From Lachnospiraceae bacterium (GTDB lineage: Bacteria; Bacillota; Clostridia; Lachnospirales; Lachnospiraceae), in contig JAFQVJ010000001.1 of assembly GCA_017408025.1 (NCBI GenBank), positions 1 to 33,123 on the forward strand: 33,123 bases of DNA. Direction: 5' to 3'. Position 1 is the first letter of the stretch. The number at the start of each line of letters is the position of its first letter. Shown piece by piece: positions 17,394-25,637 of the stretch. A program made the translations under genes and the position numbers. Below the pieces are notes generated by a model, which had not been told where the DNA came from, searched no databases, and saw only the letters and a list, made by a program, of their open reading frames with translations.

Positions 17394-17810
17394 ATGAAAA
17401 AAGTGTTGGTAGTAGATGATACAAAATCTATTCTTAAAATGGTCAAATTTGTGCTAGGTGAGAAGTATGACTTGTACATGGCAAACTCTGGAAGTCTTGC
17501 ACTTGAGATATTGGAGAGAAAACCTATCGATATAGTGTTGATGGACGTGGATATGCCTGATATGGATGGTATAGAGACGGTTCAGAAGATAAGAGAGATG
17601 GAAAATATAAAGGATATTCCTGTTATGTTCTTTACTGCCATGTCCAGCAAGAAAACTGTAGAAAAATGTGCTAAGGCAGGTATGGTCGATTATATAGTAA
17701 AACCATATCAGCCAGATGTGTTGATTGACAAACTGGACAATTTTTTTGCTACAACTACTTATGTTGCTCCAGAAAATGGCAATGGCAATTCAGAGAAGGA
17801 AGAAGACTAA
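17394..17810 (+). CDS. Single-domain (CheY-like) response regulator
   Basis: A 138-residue receiver without an output domain. All key residues are there: Asp8-Asp9 for metal, phospho-acceptor Asp51 (VLMDVDMPDMDG), Thr81 (FFTAMSS) and Lys103 (IVKPYQ). After residue 120 comes a short hydrophilic tail rich in Asn/Gly and Glu. The target must be another protein. The preceding HD hydrolase is the nearest candidate. AAAGGAG lies 9 bp before the ATG. No histidine kinase gene is nearby. Confidence 0.92.
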   Translation: MKKVLVVDDTKSILKMVKFVLGEKYDLYMANSGSLALEILERKPIDIVLMDVDMPDMDGIETVQKIREMENIKDIPVMFFTAMSSKKTVEKCAKAGMVDYIVKPYQPDVLIDKLDNFFATTTYVAPENGNGNSEKEED

Positions 17811-17818
17811 AAATATAC

Positions 17819-17880
17819 AAAAAGCAACAAGAAGCAACGATTTATACAACAAAATGGAATAAAAAGCAACAAAAAGTAAT
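17819..17880 (+). repeat. AAAAAGCAAC repeats after the receiver gene
   Basis: Exact 10-mers at 17819-17828 and 17861-17870. One-mismatch and degenerate neighbours are AAGAAGCAAC at 17829-17838 and AAAAAGTAAT at 17871-17880, both in tandem with the exact copies. With the pair at 17314-17346 this gives four exact and two variant copies bracketing one gene. Confidence 0.6.
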
Positions 17881-17892
17881 ACAAATTTGTAT
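17879..17892. promoter_or_regulatory. 14-bp perfect palindrome before the decarboxylase gene
   Basis: ATACAAATTTGTAT is fully self-complementary and lies 53 bp before the start codon, in A+T-rich DNA where the promoter would be expected. It resembles a dimeric regulator site, but A+T richness makes chance palindromes commoner. Confidence 0.4.
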
Positions 17893-17944
17893 AAATATAC
17901 CACGAAATTTACAGAAACTGAGGGATAGGAGAATATAGACCACC

Positions 17945-19495
17945 ATGAGTCAGTATGATGAAGGTTTATACGACAAACTAAATAATTATGTGAAAAGCCA
18001 CATATATCCTTTTCATATGCCAGGGCACAAGCGAAATGTGAAAAGTGGAGATAGCCCATATGCATATGACATAACGGAGATAGATGGCTTTGATAACCTT
18101 CATCATCCAAGAGGAATACTCAGAGCCTCTATGGATATGGCGACCACCTTTTATGGAACAAGGAGAACTTATTATCTTGTAAATGGCAGTACCAGTGGCA
18201 TATTATCAGCCATAAGTGCCAGTACTACACAGGGCGGAACTATTATCATGGCAAGAAATTGTCATAAGTCAGTATACAATGCGGTTTATATGAGACAGCT
18301 TAAAGCATATTATGTCTATCCAAAGAACATTGAAGGAATGAGTATGTCAGGAGGTATACATCCAAAGGATGTAGAGAGTCTTTTAGATGAATATCCAGAG
18401 ACAGAGGCTGTTGTTATTACATCACCAACCTATGAAGGCGTGTCCTCTTATGTGTCTGCTATTGCCAAGATAGTACATAGATACGGAAAGATTCTTATAG
18501 TGGATGAGGCCCATGGAGCACATTTCAGTATGCATGAATATTTTCCAAGCAGTGCCATAGAGAGTGGGGCGGATATAGTTATACAGAGTGTGCATAAGAC
18601 ATTGCCATCCCTTACACAGACAGCACTTCTCCATGTGTGTACTGATGTAGTAGACAGAGAAAAAGTGGAGAGATTTTTGTCTATATATCAGTCTAGCAGT
18701 CCGTCCTATGTACTCATGTCATCAGTAGATGGCTGCATACGAGGCATATTTGCACATGGAACACAGATATTTGATATGTATGTGGAGAGGTTAAAAGCAT
18801 TTAGAGAAAAGGTTAAAACATTTACACATATTAAGCTTCTCGATAAAAGCATACTTGGAAAAAGTGCAGTCTATGATTTGGACTTGGGAAAGCTTGTTAT
18901 AGTTATCAATAGCAAGCGATATACGGGTCATGATGTGTATGAGATATTGCTTGAGAAATATGAGCTTCAGCTGGAAATGGCGGCATCGGATTATGTTATC
19001 GCCATGACCTCTATGGCTGATACAGATGAGGGATTTGACAGATTGTATGGCGCACTTGAAGAAATAGATAGAGATATTCGCATCAATGAAGGTTATGGAG
19101 CATCTGAAAACACACAGGGTGATAGGGACGAAGAACTTAAACAGCAAAATGATGCCATGCAACAGAAGAAGGCAGTGGTTTGTGAGGGTATCTATGAGGC
19201 CATGGAGTCGGAGCATGAGGTAGTAAATTTCCAAACCTGTAGTGGTAGAATATCTGCTGAGTACATTTATCTATATCCACCAGGAATACCAGTTGTGGCA
19301 CCAGGTGAGATTATGGATACAACAATTATTGAATATCTGTTAAAATGTAAACGTCAGGGCCTTGATGTTCAAGGACTTATGGACGATAGCTTAAGTAAGA
19401 TAAAGGTTATTAAAGAAGACTGGAAGGAATTCGACTATGGGAAAAATATTTTACCTGATGGGAAAAAGCTCATCGGGGAAGGATACCATATTTAA
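17945..19495 (+). CDS. Orn/Lys/Arg decarboxylase family PLP enzyme (YaaO-like)
   Basis: A 516-residue fold-type I PLP enzyme. It opens with the family signature YPFHMPGHKRN, has the Asp-His pair VDEAHGAHF, and the Schiff-base Lys is Lys218 in SVHKTLPSLTQ. The C-terminal domain ends with the YPPGIPVVAPGE motif of this family. Members decarboxylate arginine, lysine or ornithine towards agmatine, cadaverine or putrescine. The substrate cannot be read from the sequence. B. subtilis yaaO has the same position relative to yaaR-holB. The 3' end overlaps the next gene by 59 bp. The ribosome site is weak (GGATAGGAG, then 15 bp). Confidence 0.9.
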   Translation: MSQYDEGLYDKLNNYVKSHIYPFHMPGHKRNVKSGDSPYAYDITEIDGFDNLHHPRGILRASMDMATTFYGTRRTYYLVNGSTSGILSAISASTTQGGTIIMARNCHKSVYNAVYMRQLKAYYVYPKNIEGMSMSGGIHPKDVESLLDEYPETEAVVITSPTYEGVSSYVSAIAKIVHRYGKILIVDEAHGAHFSMHEYFPSSAIESGADIVIQSVHKTLPSLTQTALLHVCTDVVDREKVERFLSIYQSSSPSYVLMSSVDGCIRGIFAHGTQIFDMYVERLKAFREKVKTFTHIKLLDKSILGKSAVYDLDLGKLVIVINSKRYTGHDVYEILLEKYELQLEMAASDYVIAMTSMADTDEGFDRLYGALEEIDRDIRINEGYGASENTQGDRDEELKQQNDAMQQKKAVVCEGIYEAMESEHEVVNFQTCSGRISAEYIYLYPPGIPVVAPGEIMDTTIIEYLLKCKRQGLDVQGLMDDSLSKIKVIKEDWKEFDYGKNILPDGKKLIGEGYHI

Positions 19496-20039
19496 AAAGC
19501 TTATAGAGGATAGTGAGCTCGCTTTGAAAACAATCGTGGGCTACACAACGAGACCTATGAGAGAGGGCGAGACGGAGGGAGTGGAGTACCACTTTATAGA
19601 TGAGGATGCGCTGGTCAAGCTCGATGCAGATGGCAAAATCATAGAGCTTCGGGCATACAATACAGTGTATGGAGTATGGAAATATCTGACCGTGGATGAT
19701 GGTCAGATAGACCTTGATAATAATTCTAATTATCTTCTTATAGGCACCCTTGAATCCTATGAGAAAGTGAGAAATTATTTTGGCAAGGACATGCTTGTAC
19801 CGCTGTATATAAATGTTGATGACGGTGTGCGCCTACAGAGAGCACTTGACAGAGAGAAAACTCAGGATAAGCCAAAATATGCAGAGCTGTGTAGAAGATT
19901 TCTGGCGGATGAGGCGGATTTCTCTGTAGAAAATATTGCCAGATGTAACATTGATAAAGCTTATGAAAATGACGATTTAGACCGATGTTATAAAGAGATA
20001 AAATCAGTTATACAAAATAAAGAAGTGAAGCAAAATTAG
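19437..20039 (+). CDS. Guanylate kinase-like nucleotide kinase
   Basis: A 200-residue P-loop protein. GKSSSGKDT (residues 9-17) is the Walker A, with Asp in place of the usual second Ser/Thr. YTTRPMREGE and GVEYHFID match the GMP-binding segments of guanylate kinase, and a lid-like Arg-rich segment follows (LQRALDREK). The start lies inside the decarboxylase gene in the +1 frame, with AAGGAA 8 bp upstream. B. subtilis has tmk, a thymidylate kinase, at this point of the cluster. Whether this is the cell's main gmk or a paralogue cannot be told here. Confidence 0.8.
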   Translation: MGKIFYLMGKSSSGKDTIFKKLIEDSELALKTIVGYTTRPMREGETEGVEYHFIDEDALVKLDADGKIIELRAYNTVYGVWKYLTVDDGQIDLDNNSNYLLIGTLESYEKVRNYFGKDMLVPLYINVDDGVRLQRALDREKTQDKPKYAELCRRFLADEADFSVENIARCNIDKAYENDDLDRCYKEIKSVIQNKEVKQN

Positions 20040-20068
20040 GTAGCAGTTCGAAATGAGGAGGTGAGCTT

Positions 20069-20518
20069 ATGGACAATATGGATATGCGAATATCAGAGCT
20101 TCTCAATGCAAATCGAGTAGAAAATGCAAAATATATAAAAGAGAGTGACGGTACATTTAAGTTTACACTTATTAGTAATATACAGGAGGCAGATATTCAG
20201 GCAAAGGTAAGCGCCCTTGTAAATGAGATATCAGAGCAGGGAAAGAAGATATCAAAGAGAACTGATATAAGAGATATGAGAAGGTACAGAGAGCTCATCA
20301 AATCATTTTTAAATGAGGTAGTATACAGAAGTCATAAGTTCTCAAGAGAGAATTTCCTTGATAGAAGAGGAAGACACAGGGTATATGGTATTATACGTTT
20401 GATAGATGAGAATCTGGACGAGCTGGCAGGAGAGCTTTTAAAGGACGAGAAGGATAACCTTGCCATACTGTCCAAGGTTGGTGAAATAGAGGGATTGCTT
20501 CTTGATATTTTGACATAA
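20069..20518 (+). CDS. yaaR: YaaR family protein (DUF327)
   Basis: A 149-residue, highly charged, mostly helical protein with no signal or membrane segment. The [18 protein letters not shown] core and the hydrophobic-repeat C-terminus match the DUF327/YaaR family, whose function is not established. It sits just before holB as in B. subtilis, which supports the assignment. AGGAGG lies 6 bp before the ATG. Confidence 0.85.
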   Translation: MDNMDMRISELLNANRVENAKYIKESDGTFKFTLISNIQEADIQAKVSALVNEISEQGKKISKRTDIRDMRRYRELIKSFLNEVVYRSHKFSRENFLDRRGRHRVYGIIRLIDENLDELAGELLKDEKDNLAILSKVGEIEGLLLDILT

Positions 20519-20578
20519 AAAGCTATTCGATTATTGAAAAGTATCACATAAAAAATATTATTAAAGACAGGAGACATC

Positions 20579-21577
20579 ATGGCGGGCTTTAAGGATGTGA
20601 TTGGGCAAAAGAGTGTTATTGCCCATATGAAGAAAGCATTACAACTTCAAACGGTATCCCATGCATATATATTAAATGGTGAAAAGGGCATGGGAAAGAA
20701 GCTGATTGCAGACATTTTTTCTACGGCATTGCAATGCGAAGCCGGAGGAGATGAGCCTTGCATGGAATGCAGAAGCTGCAAGCAGGCAGTGGGGCGCAAC
20801 CATCCCGACATCAAGTGGATTACCCATGAGAAGCCGGCAAGTATATCTGTTGATGAGATAAGAGAGCAACTTGTAAATGATATGGGCATCAAGCCTTATT
20901 CGGGAAGATATAAGATATATATAATAGACGAAGGTGAGAAGATGACCCCATCGGCGCAGAACACGTTGCTAAAGACTATAGAAGAACCTCCTGCATATGG
21001 AATAGTTATTATTTTAACTGCAAATAGAGAGATGCTTCTGCAGACTATTTTATCAAGGTGTGTGAGCCTGAATCTCAGACCTTTGGATTCAAGAGATATA
21101 CAGAGATACCTTATGGAAAAGGTGAATATGCCTGACTACAGAGCTGCTATGGCGGCAAAATTTGCAGGGGGTAATCTGGGTAAGGCAATGGATATGGCAT
21201 CATCAGAGGATTTCAATCAGATGAAGGATGATGTGGTGCGTACCATGAAAAATCTGGAGAAGATGACTGCGGTGGATATAAACCAGACTATTAAGGAGAT
21301 GTCTGTATACAAAGAAAATATAGACAGTTACTTAAGCCTTGTAACCACATGGTTTAGAGATGTGCTTTTGCGCAAGGCATCTATGGAAAAGAGTCAGCTT
21401 ATATTCGCAGATGAAGGCGCGATCATAAAAAAACAGGCAGATGTTGCAAGCTATGAAGGTTTGGAAGAGATATTTAAGGAAATTGATGAGTTGAAGGGAA
21501 GACTTAAATCAAATGTTAATTTTGATATATCCATGGAGCTTTTGTTTATAAAGATTAGGTCGGTATTAGCGGAATAA
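20579..21577 (+). CDS. holB: DNA polymerase III, delta-prime subunit
   Basis: A 332-residue clamp-loader subunit. It has the AAA+ fold with a Walker A-like GEKGMGKK (34-41), the Cys4 zinc module Cys53, Cys61, Cys64 and Cys67, EGEKMTPSAQNTLLKTIEEPP in the region of Walker B/sensor 1, and the LSRC motif used as arginine finger. It helps load the sliding clamp onto primed DNA. AGGAG lies just before the ATG. The 131 bp to ricT hold no clear terminator. Confidence 0.94.
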   Translation: MAGFKDVIGQKSVIAHMKKALQLQTVSHAYILNGEKGMGKKLIADIFSTALQCEAGGDEPCMECRSCKQAVGRNHPDIKWITHEKPASISVDEIREQLVNDMGIKPYSGRYKIYIIDEGEKMTPSAQNTLLKTIEEPPAYGIVIILTANREMLLQTILSRCVSLNLRPLDSRDIQRYLMEKVNMPDYRAAMAAKFAGGNLGKAMDMASSEDFNQMKDDVVRTMKNLEKMTAVDINQTIKEMSVYKENIDSYLSLVTTWFRDVLLRKASMEKSQLIFADEGAIIKKQADVASYEGLEEIFKEIDELKGRLKSNVNFDISMELLFIKIRSVLAE

Positions 21578-21708
21578 ATTAATAGTAGAAAAAGCCTGAC
21601 TAAGTATGGTATGATTGTAAGGTGTGAATTAAAAATGGTATGGATACGAGAGGCAGAATAAGCTGAGTAATCGTTTCAAGTTATATAAAAGACAGATTGG
21701 AGATTTAT

Positions 21709-22614
21709 ATGATAAAGGTAATAGGAGTTAGATTTAGAAAAACGGGAAAGATATACTATTTCGATCCTTTGGGATTGGATATAGAGACAGGGCAGCATGT
21801 AATCGTAGAGACAGCCAGAGGCGTGGAGTATGGTCATGTTGTACTTGGTGCAAGAGAAGTAGAAGACAACAAGGTAGTACAGCCACTTAAGCCGGTTATC
21901 CGTGTGGCAACACCAGAGGATGACGAGATAGACGCCAACAATCGCGTGAAAGAGAAAAAAGCTTTTGAGATATGTATTGAAAAAATTAAAAAACATAATC
22001 TTGATATGAAGCTTATCGATACAGAGTATACATTTGATAACAATAAAGTACTGTTTTATTTCACGGCAGATGGAAGAATAGATTTTAGAGAGTTAGTAAA
22101 GGATCTGGCAGCAGTATTCAAGATAAGAATTGAGCTTAGACAGATAGGAGTAAGAGACGAGACAAAGGTTCTCGGTGGCATCGGTATATGCGGCAGACCA
22201 CTTTGCTGTAGCTCATATCTTTCTGAGTTTGTGCCTGTGTCTATCAAGATGGCGAAGGAACAGAATCTTTCACTCAATCCAGTGAAGATATCAGGTGTGT
22301 GTGGCAGACTTATGTGCTGTCTCAAGAACGAAGAGGAGACATATGAGTATCTAAATTCTAGACTTCCAGACGTGGGTGATTTTGTCAACACAATCGATGG
22401 CAATAGAGGCGAGGTAAGCAGTGTAAATGTTCTTCGTCAGCTTGTGAAGGTTATTGTAGAGGTTGGGGACGAAAAGGAAATCCGTGAATACAAAGTGGAC
22501 GAGCTTAAGTTTAAGCCTAAGAAAAGAAGAGAGAAGTTTAACGTAAATGATGAAGAGTTAAAGGCTCTTGAAGCGTTGGAGAGACAGGAAGGAAAGTCAA
22601 AGTTCGATGACTAA
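21709..22614 (+). CDS. ricT: RicT (YaaT) PSP1-domain protein
   Basis: A 301-residue PSP1-domain protein. In B. subtilis RicT forms the Y-complex with RicA and RicF, carries Fe-S clusters and assists RNase Y in mRNA processing. The PSP1 core includes GGIGICGRPLCCSS and GVCGRLMCCLKNE, whose five or more Cys are the expected cluster ligands. The tail after residue 265 is Lys/Glu-rich. I start at ATG 21709 with GGAG 6 bp upstream, not at the TTG 12 bp earlier. It overlaps the methyltransferase start by 8 bp. No yabA follows, unlike B. subtilis. Confidence 0.93.
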   Translation: MIKVIGVRFRKTGKIYYFDPLGLDIETGQHVIVETARGVEYGHVVLGAREVEDNKVVQPLKPVIRVATPEDDEIDANNRVKEKKAFEICIEKIKKHNLDMKLIDTEYTFDNNKVLFYFTADGRIDFRELVKDLAAVFKIRIELRQIGVRDETKVLGGIGICGRPLCCSSYLSEFVPVSIKMAKEQNLSLNPVKISGVCGRLMCCLKNEEETYEYLNSRLPDVGDFVNTIDGNRGEVSSVNVLRQLVKVIVEVGDEKEIREYKVDELKFKPKKRREKFNVNDEELKALEALERQEGKSKFDD

Positions 22615-23353
22615 TTTACTACCGGGAGAGCGCATAGACGATTTACAGCGCAAGGGATACAAGATAATTCAAAACGTGGAAAAGTTCTGTTTCGGCATGG
22701 ATGCAGTACTACTTAGCAGCTTTGCAACGGTAAAGCAAGGGGAGAAAGTGCTGGATATGGGTACTGGAACAGGTATTATCCCTATACTACTCGAGGCAAA
22801 AACAGATGGAGAACATTTTACAGGTCTTGAAATACAGGCTGAGAGTGTTGATATGGCGAGAAGAAGCGTGGAGCTTAATCATCTATCTGAAAAGATAGAT
22901 ATAGTAGAGGGCGATATCAAGGAGGCATCAGGGATATTTGGCAAGGGTGTGATGAATGTAGTTACAGTCAATCCACCGTATATGAATGACCTACATGGTA
23001 TCAAGAATCCTGACATGCCAAAGGCTATTGCCAGACATGAGATTTTGTGTACTCTTGAGGACGTAGTCAGAGAGGGAGCGGCAGTTTTAAAGCAGAATGG
23101 CAGAATGTACATGGTTCACAGACCACATAGACTGGTAGAGATTATAAATATGATGACAAGGTATAAGCTGGAGCCGAAGCGTATACGGTTTGTGCATCCC
23201 TACAAGGACAAGGAAGCCAATATGGTGCTGATAGAGGCATTGAAGGGCGGAAAATCCATGGTAAAGATAGAAGAACCTTTGGTGGTATACAAAGAAGTAA
23301 ATGTGTACACAGAAGAGCTAGTTAATCTATATGGAAATGAAGTGAGCTGTTAG
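22607..23353 (+). CDS. yabB: tRNA1(Val) adenine-37 N6-methyltransferase family (YabB)
   Basis: A 248-residue SAM-dependent methyltransferase. Motif I is LDMGTGTGIIPIL, GLEIQ is the acidic SAM-binding strand, and NPPY is the catalytic motif of N6-adenine methyltransferases. The N-terminus GERIDDLQRKGYKIIQ is characteristic of the YfiC/YabB group that modifies A37 of tRNA-Val. The start at 22607 overlaps the ricT stop. An earlier in-frame TTG lies deep inside ricT. Between it and rsmI the small yazA gene of B. subtilis is missing. Confidence 0.9.
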   Translation: MTNLLPGERIDDLQRKGYKIIQNVEKFCFGMDAVLLSSFATVKQGEKVLDMGTGTGIIPILLEAKTDGEHFTGLEIQAESVDMARRSVELNHLSEKIDIVEGDIKEASGIFGKGVMNVVTVNPPYMNDLHGIKNPDMPKAIARHEILCTLEDVVREGAAVLKQNGRMYMVHRPHRLVEIINMMTRYKLEPKRIRFVHPYKDKEANMVLIEALKGGKSMVKIEEPLVVYKEVNVYTEELVNLYGNEVSC

Positions 23354-23384
23354 CCCACAATTTCTTAAAGAGAAAGGATAAGTA

Positions 23385-24227
23385 ATGGCAGGTAAATTGT
23401 ATTTGTGTGCAACGCCCATAGGGAATCTTGAGGATATTACTTTCAGAGTATTAAGGATTCTCAAGGAGGTTGACCTTATAGCGGCAGAAGATACCAGACA
23501 TAGTATAAAACTTCTGAACCATTTTGAGATAAAGACACCTATGACAAGCTATCATGAGTATAACAAGGTGGACAAAGCCAGGTATCTTGTAAGAGAAATG
23601 CAGTCGGGAAAGAATATAGCGATTATAACTGATGCAGGTACGCCCGGTATATCAGATCCAGGCGAAGAGCTTGTGAGACAGTGCATAGAAGCTGGTATAG
23701 AGGTATCTTCCGTTCCGGGTCCAGCTGCGTGTATCACAGCGCTTACCATGTCAGGTCAGGCTACAAGAAGATTTGCATTTGAGGCGTTTCTTCCGGCTGA
23801 TAAAAAAGAGAGAGCAATAGTTTTAGAAGAGCTTCGGGAAGAAACTAGAACCATTATCATATATGAAGCGCCACATCATCTTCTAAAGACCTTAAAGGAG
23901 CTTTACGAAGTGCTGGGCGATAGAAGCATAACGCTCTGCAAGGAGCTTACCAAGCTTCATGAAAATGCAGAAAAGACTACCCTTGCAGCACTTATGGACA
24001 AATACGAGACAACAGAGCCAAAGGGTGAGCATGTGCTGGTAATCGCAGGAAAAACCTTTGAGGAAAAACGAGAGGAAAGTATACAATCATTTATGGAAAT
24101 GACCATAGATGACCACATGAAGATGTATCTGGAAAAGGGAATGGACAAAAAGGAAGCAATGAAAGCAGTGGCTAAGGATAGAGGCGTGTCAAAGCGCGAT
24201 ATCTACGATGCATTGTTGGAAAAATAA
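23385..24227 (+). CDS. rsmI: 16S rRNA 2'-O-methyltransferase RsmI
   Basis: A 280-residue SAM-dependent tetrapyrrole-methylase fold enzyme that methylates the 2'-O of C1402 in 16S rRNA. Signature segments are LYLCATPIGNLEDIT at the N-terminus, AAEDTRHS, TDAGTPGISDPGEEL and VPGPAACITAL. The C-terminal helical extension ends RGVSKRDIYDALL. AAAGGATAAGTA precedes the ATG. It is the last gene of the yaaO-like cluster and is closed by a 14-bp bidirectional terminator. Confidence 0.95.
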   Translation: MAGKLYLCATPIGNLEDITFRVLRILKEVDLIAAEDTRHSIKLLNHFEIKTPMTSYHEYNKVDKARYLVREMQSGKNIAIITDAGTPGISDPGEELVRQCIEAGIEVSSVPGPAACITALTMSGQATRRFAFEAFLPADKKERAIVLEELREETRTIIIYEAPHHLLKTLKELYEVLGDRSITLCKELTKLHENAEKTTLAALMDKYETTEPKGEHVLVIAGKTFEEKREESIQSFMEMTIDDHMKMYLEKGMDKKEAMKAVAKDRGVSKRDIYDALLEK

Positions 24228-24230
24228 TAT

Positions 24231-24262
24231 ACAAGGGACTGTCATTTTTGACAGTCCCTTGT
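24231..24262. terminator. Bidirectional terminator between rsmI and the minus-strand genes
   Basis: A perfect 14-bp inverted repeat (24231-24244 with 24249-24262) with a 4-nt T loop, starting 3 bp after the rsmI stop. A-runs on one side and T-rich sequence on the other suit both convergent transcripts. Confidence 0.85.
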
Positions 24263-24309
24263 CTTAAGTGTAATCGCATTTATACAATTTTAGGATATAA
24301 ACAATAAAA

Positions 24310-24462
24310 TTAATCGTTATCCATATGTTTTTCGATGTAGGAATCACATCTAGCCTGTGAAGCCTTCATCTCGTCAGTCATCAGTTCATCTTCGTAGTTG
24401 ACATCTCCAAGTGCTGACAAAGCGTTTTCTAAATCAGAAAGGTCAATAAGATTTTTATCCAT
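24310..24462 (-). CDS. Small acidic protein of 50 residues
   Basis: The frame encodes 50 residues starting MDKNLIDLSDLENALSAL and ending YIEKHMDND. It is acidic, probably helical, with one Cys and no signal or membrane segment. AAAGGAGG with 7-bp spacing stands before the ATG, a strong ribosome site, which argues that it is real. It begins 21 bp after the marR stop, so it is probably cotranscribed with marR. No family recognised. It was found by reading the minus strand directly. Confidence 0.65.
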   Translation of the reverse strand: MDKNLIDLSDLENALSALGDVNYEDELMTDEMKASQARCDSYIEKHMDND

Positions 24463-24483
24463 ATATAATCCTCCTTTGTATTA

Positions 24484-24933
24484 CTATTGCCACTTCTTGA
24501 AGAAATCAACAAGGTTGGTCAATGATTTTACCAGTATAGTAACCTCATTGGCTTCAAGTCCTTCTATAGTAGCTTTAATCATTTGTTTATGGAATTCTGC
24601 GTGATGCTCATATGCCTTTAGCCCCTTGGCACTTAAGGAAATGAATACAACACGTCTGTCCTTTTCGCTTCTTACTCTGTTTACATAACCTTTTTTTACC
24701 AGATTGTTTATAGCGATAGTCAGTGTGCCTACAGTAACGGATAAAGTCTTAGCAACAGATGACATATTTTTAGGTTCATCTATGCCGATAGCTTCAATAA
24801 TGTGCATATCATTATTGCTGATATCTTTGAATTCATCAGTTATGATGGCTTTTTCTTCTATATGCATTATATCTGTGAATAATTTTACTAATACTTCATT
24901 GAAAGTATCGTAAACGTTATTATTTGAATCCAT
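24484..24933 (-). CDS. MarR family transcriptional regulator
   Basis: A 149-residue winged-helix regulator expected to bind DNA as a dimer. The recognition helix region reads VTVGTLTIAINNLVKKGYV and the wing carries the family's RSEKDRRVV. Terminal helices supply the dimer interface. I start at ATG 24933 because GGAGG lies 5 bp upstream. The earlier ATG at 24945 overlaps that ribosome site and has none of its own. It lies 33 bp after spmA on the same strand. The ligand is unknown. Confidence 0.9.
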   Translation of the reverse strand: MDSNNNVYDTFNEVLVKLFTDIMHIEEKAIITDEFKDISNNDMHIIEAIGIDEPKNMSSVAKTLSVTVGTLTIAINNLVKKGYVNRVRSEKDRRVVFISLSAKGLKAYEHHAEFHKQMIKATIEGLEANEVTILVKSLTNLVDFFKKWQ

Positions 24934-24966
24934 CGGTTCCTCCATCTATCCGTTATATTGCTATTA

Positions 24967-25560
24967 TCATAACATCTTTTTCTGTTTAATTCTAGTACAT
25001 TTTATCTTACAAAATACAATTGCTACTAATGTGCTTATAAGAGTGGCTATGATAGCAGGGGCAACGATAAGAGAAGGGTTGGCACTGCCATATTGGGTTC
25101 TGTAGGCAATCATATTAACTGGTATAAGTTGAAGAGAAGAAATGTTTATGACAAGAAATGTACACATAGCATTGCTTGCAATATGTGAATTATTGTTGAG
25201 CTTCGACAGCTCATCCATAGCCTTTAGACCAGCTGGTGTAGCAGCCCATCCCAAACCAAATATGTTTGCTATAATATTCGTAGTAATATATTCTGAGGCT
25301 TTGTGGTCCTTTGGAATATCTGGAAATAAGAAATGTATAACAGGAGATAAAAATCTGGAAGCCCCAGCTATGATGCCACAGTTTTCTGCTATTTTCATAA
25401 GACCAGTCCACATGCTTATGATACCAAGCAGGGTAATGGAGAGAGATACTGCTTCACCTGCTGCATTTAAAGCTCCATCCCCAAGTTCTGTCAGATTGCC
25501 AGTGATAGCCCCATAGCAGACTCCGATTATAATCATACCAGCCCATAAGTAATTAAGCAT
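24967..25560 (-). CDS. spmA: SpmA-type membrane protein (nucleoside recognition domain)
   Basis: A 197-residue integral membrane protein with about four or five hydrophobic segments (near 1-20, 40-62, 95-112, 130-150, 165-188). The opening MLNYLWAGMIIIGVCYGAITG and GLGWAATPAGLKAMDEL match spore maturation protein A, a Gate-domain protein. In spore formers spmA is normally followed by spmB. Here a MarR gene follows, and no spmB is in the window. The start codon lies in one arm of a 15-bp inverted repeat, and the ribosome site AGGTG is weak. Confidence 0.85.
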   Translation of the reverse strand: MLNYLWAGMIIIGVCYGAITGNLTELGDGALNAAGEAVSLSITLLGIISMWTGLMKIAENCGIIAGASRFLSPVIHFLFPDIPKDHKASEYITTNIIANIFGLGWAATPAGLKAMDELSKLNNNSHIASNAMCTFLVINISSLQLIPVNMIAYRTQYGSANPSLIVAPAIIATLISTLVAIVFCKIKCTRIKQKKML

Positions 25561-25600
25561 ATATTACACCTATTTATGTTTATCAGTGTAATATATGCTT
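25555..25600. promoter_or_regulatory. 15-bp inverted repeat over the spmA start codon
   Basis: Positions 25555-25569 and 25586-25600 are exact reverse complements around a 16-bp spacer. In spmA mRNA one arm contains the start codon and second codon, and the ribosome site partly abuts it, so folding would hinder translation. As DNA it could be an operator, for example for the MarR protein. Confidence 0.5.
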
Positions 25601-25621
25601 ATGTTAATAATAATATTCTAG

Positions 25622-25637
25622 GAATACTGTAGTATTC
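25622..25637. promoter_or_regulatory. Palindrome GAATACT-GT-AGTATTC
   Basis: Seven-bp arms (25622-25628 and 25631-25637) with a 2-bp centre, touching the stop codon of the upstream lipoprotein gene and lying before spmA. Size and symmetry fit a regulator site. No U-run follows on the minus strand, so a terminator is less likely. Confidence 0.4.

Noticed and set aside
17813-17880. CRISPR-like array suggested by repeated AAAAAGCAAC.
   Set aside because: Units are 10 bp, irregularly spaced, without spacers of constant length and without cas genes.
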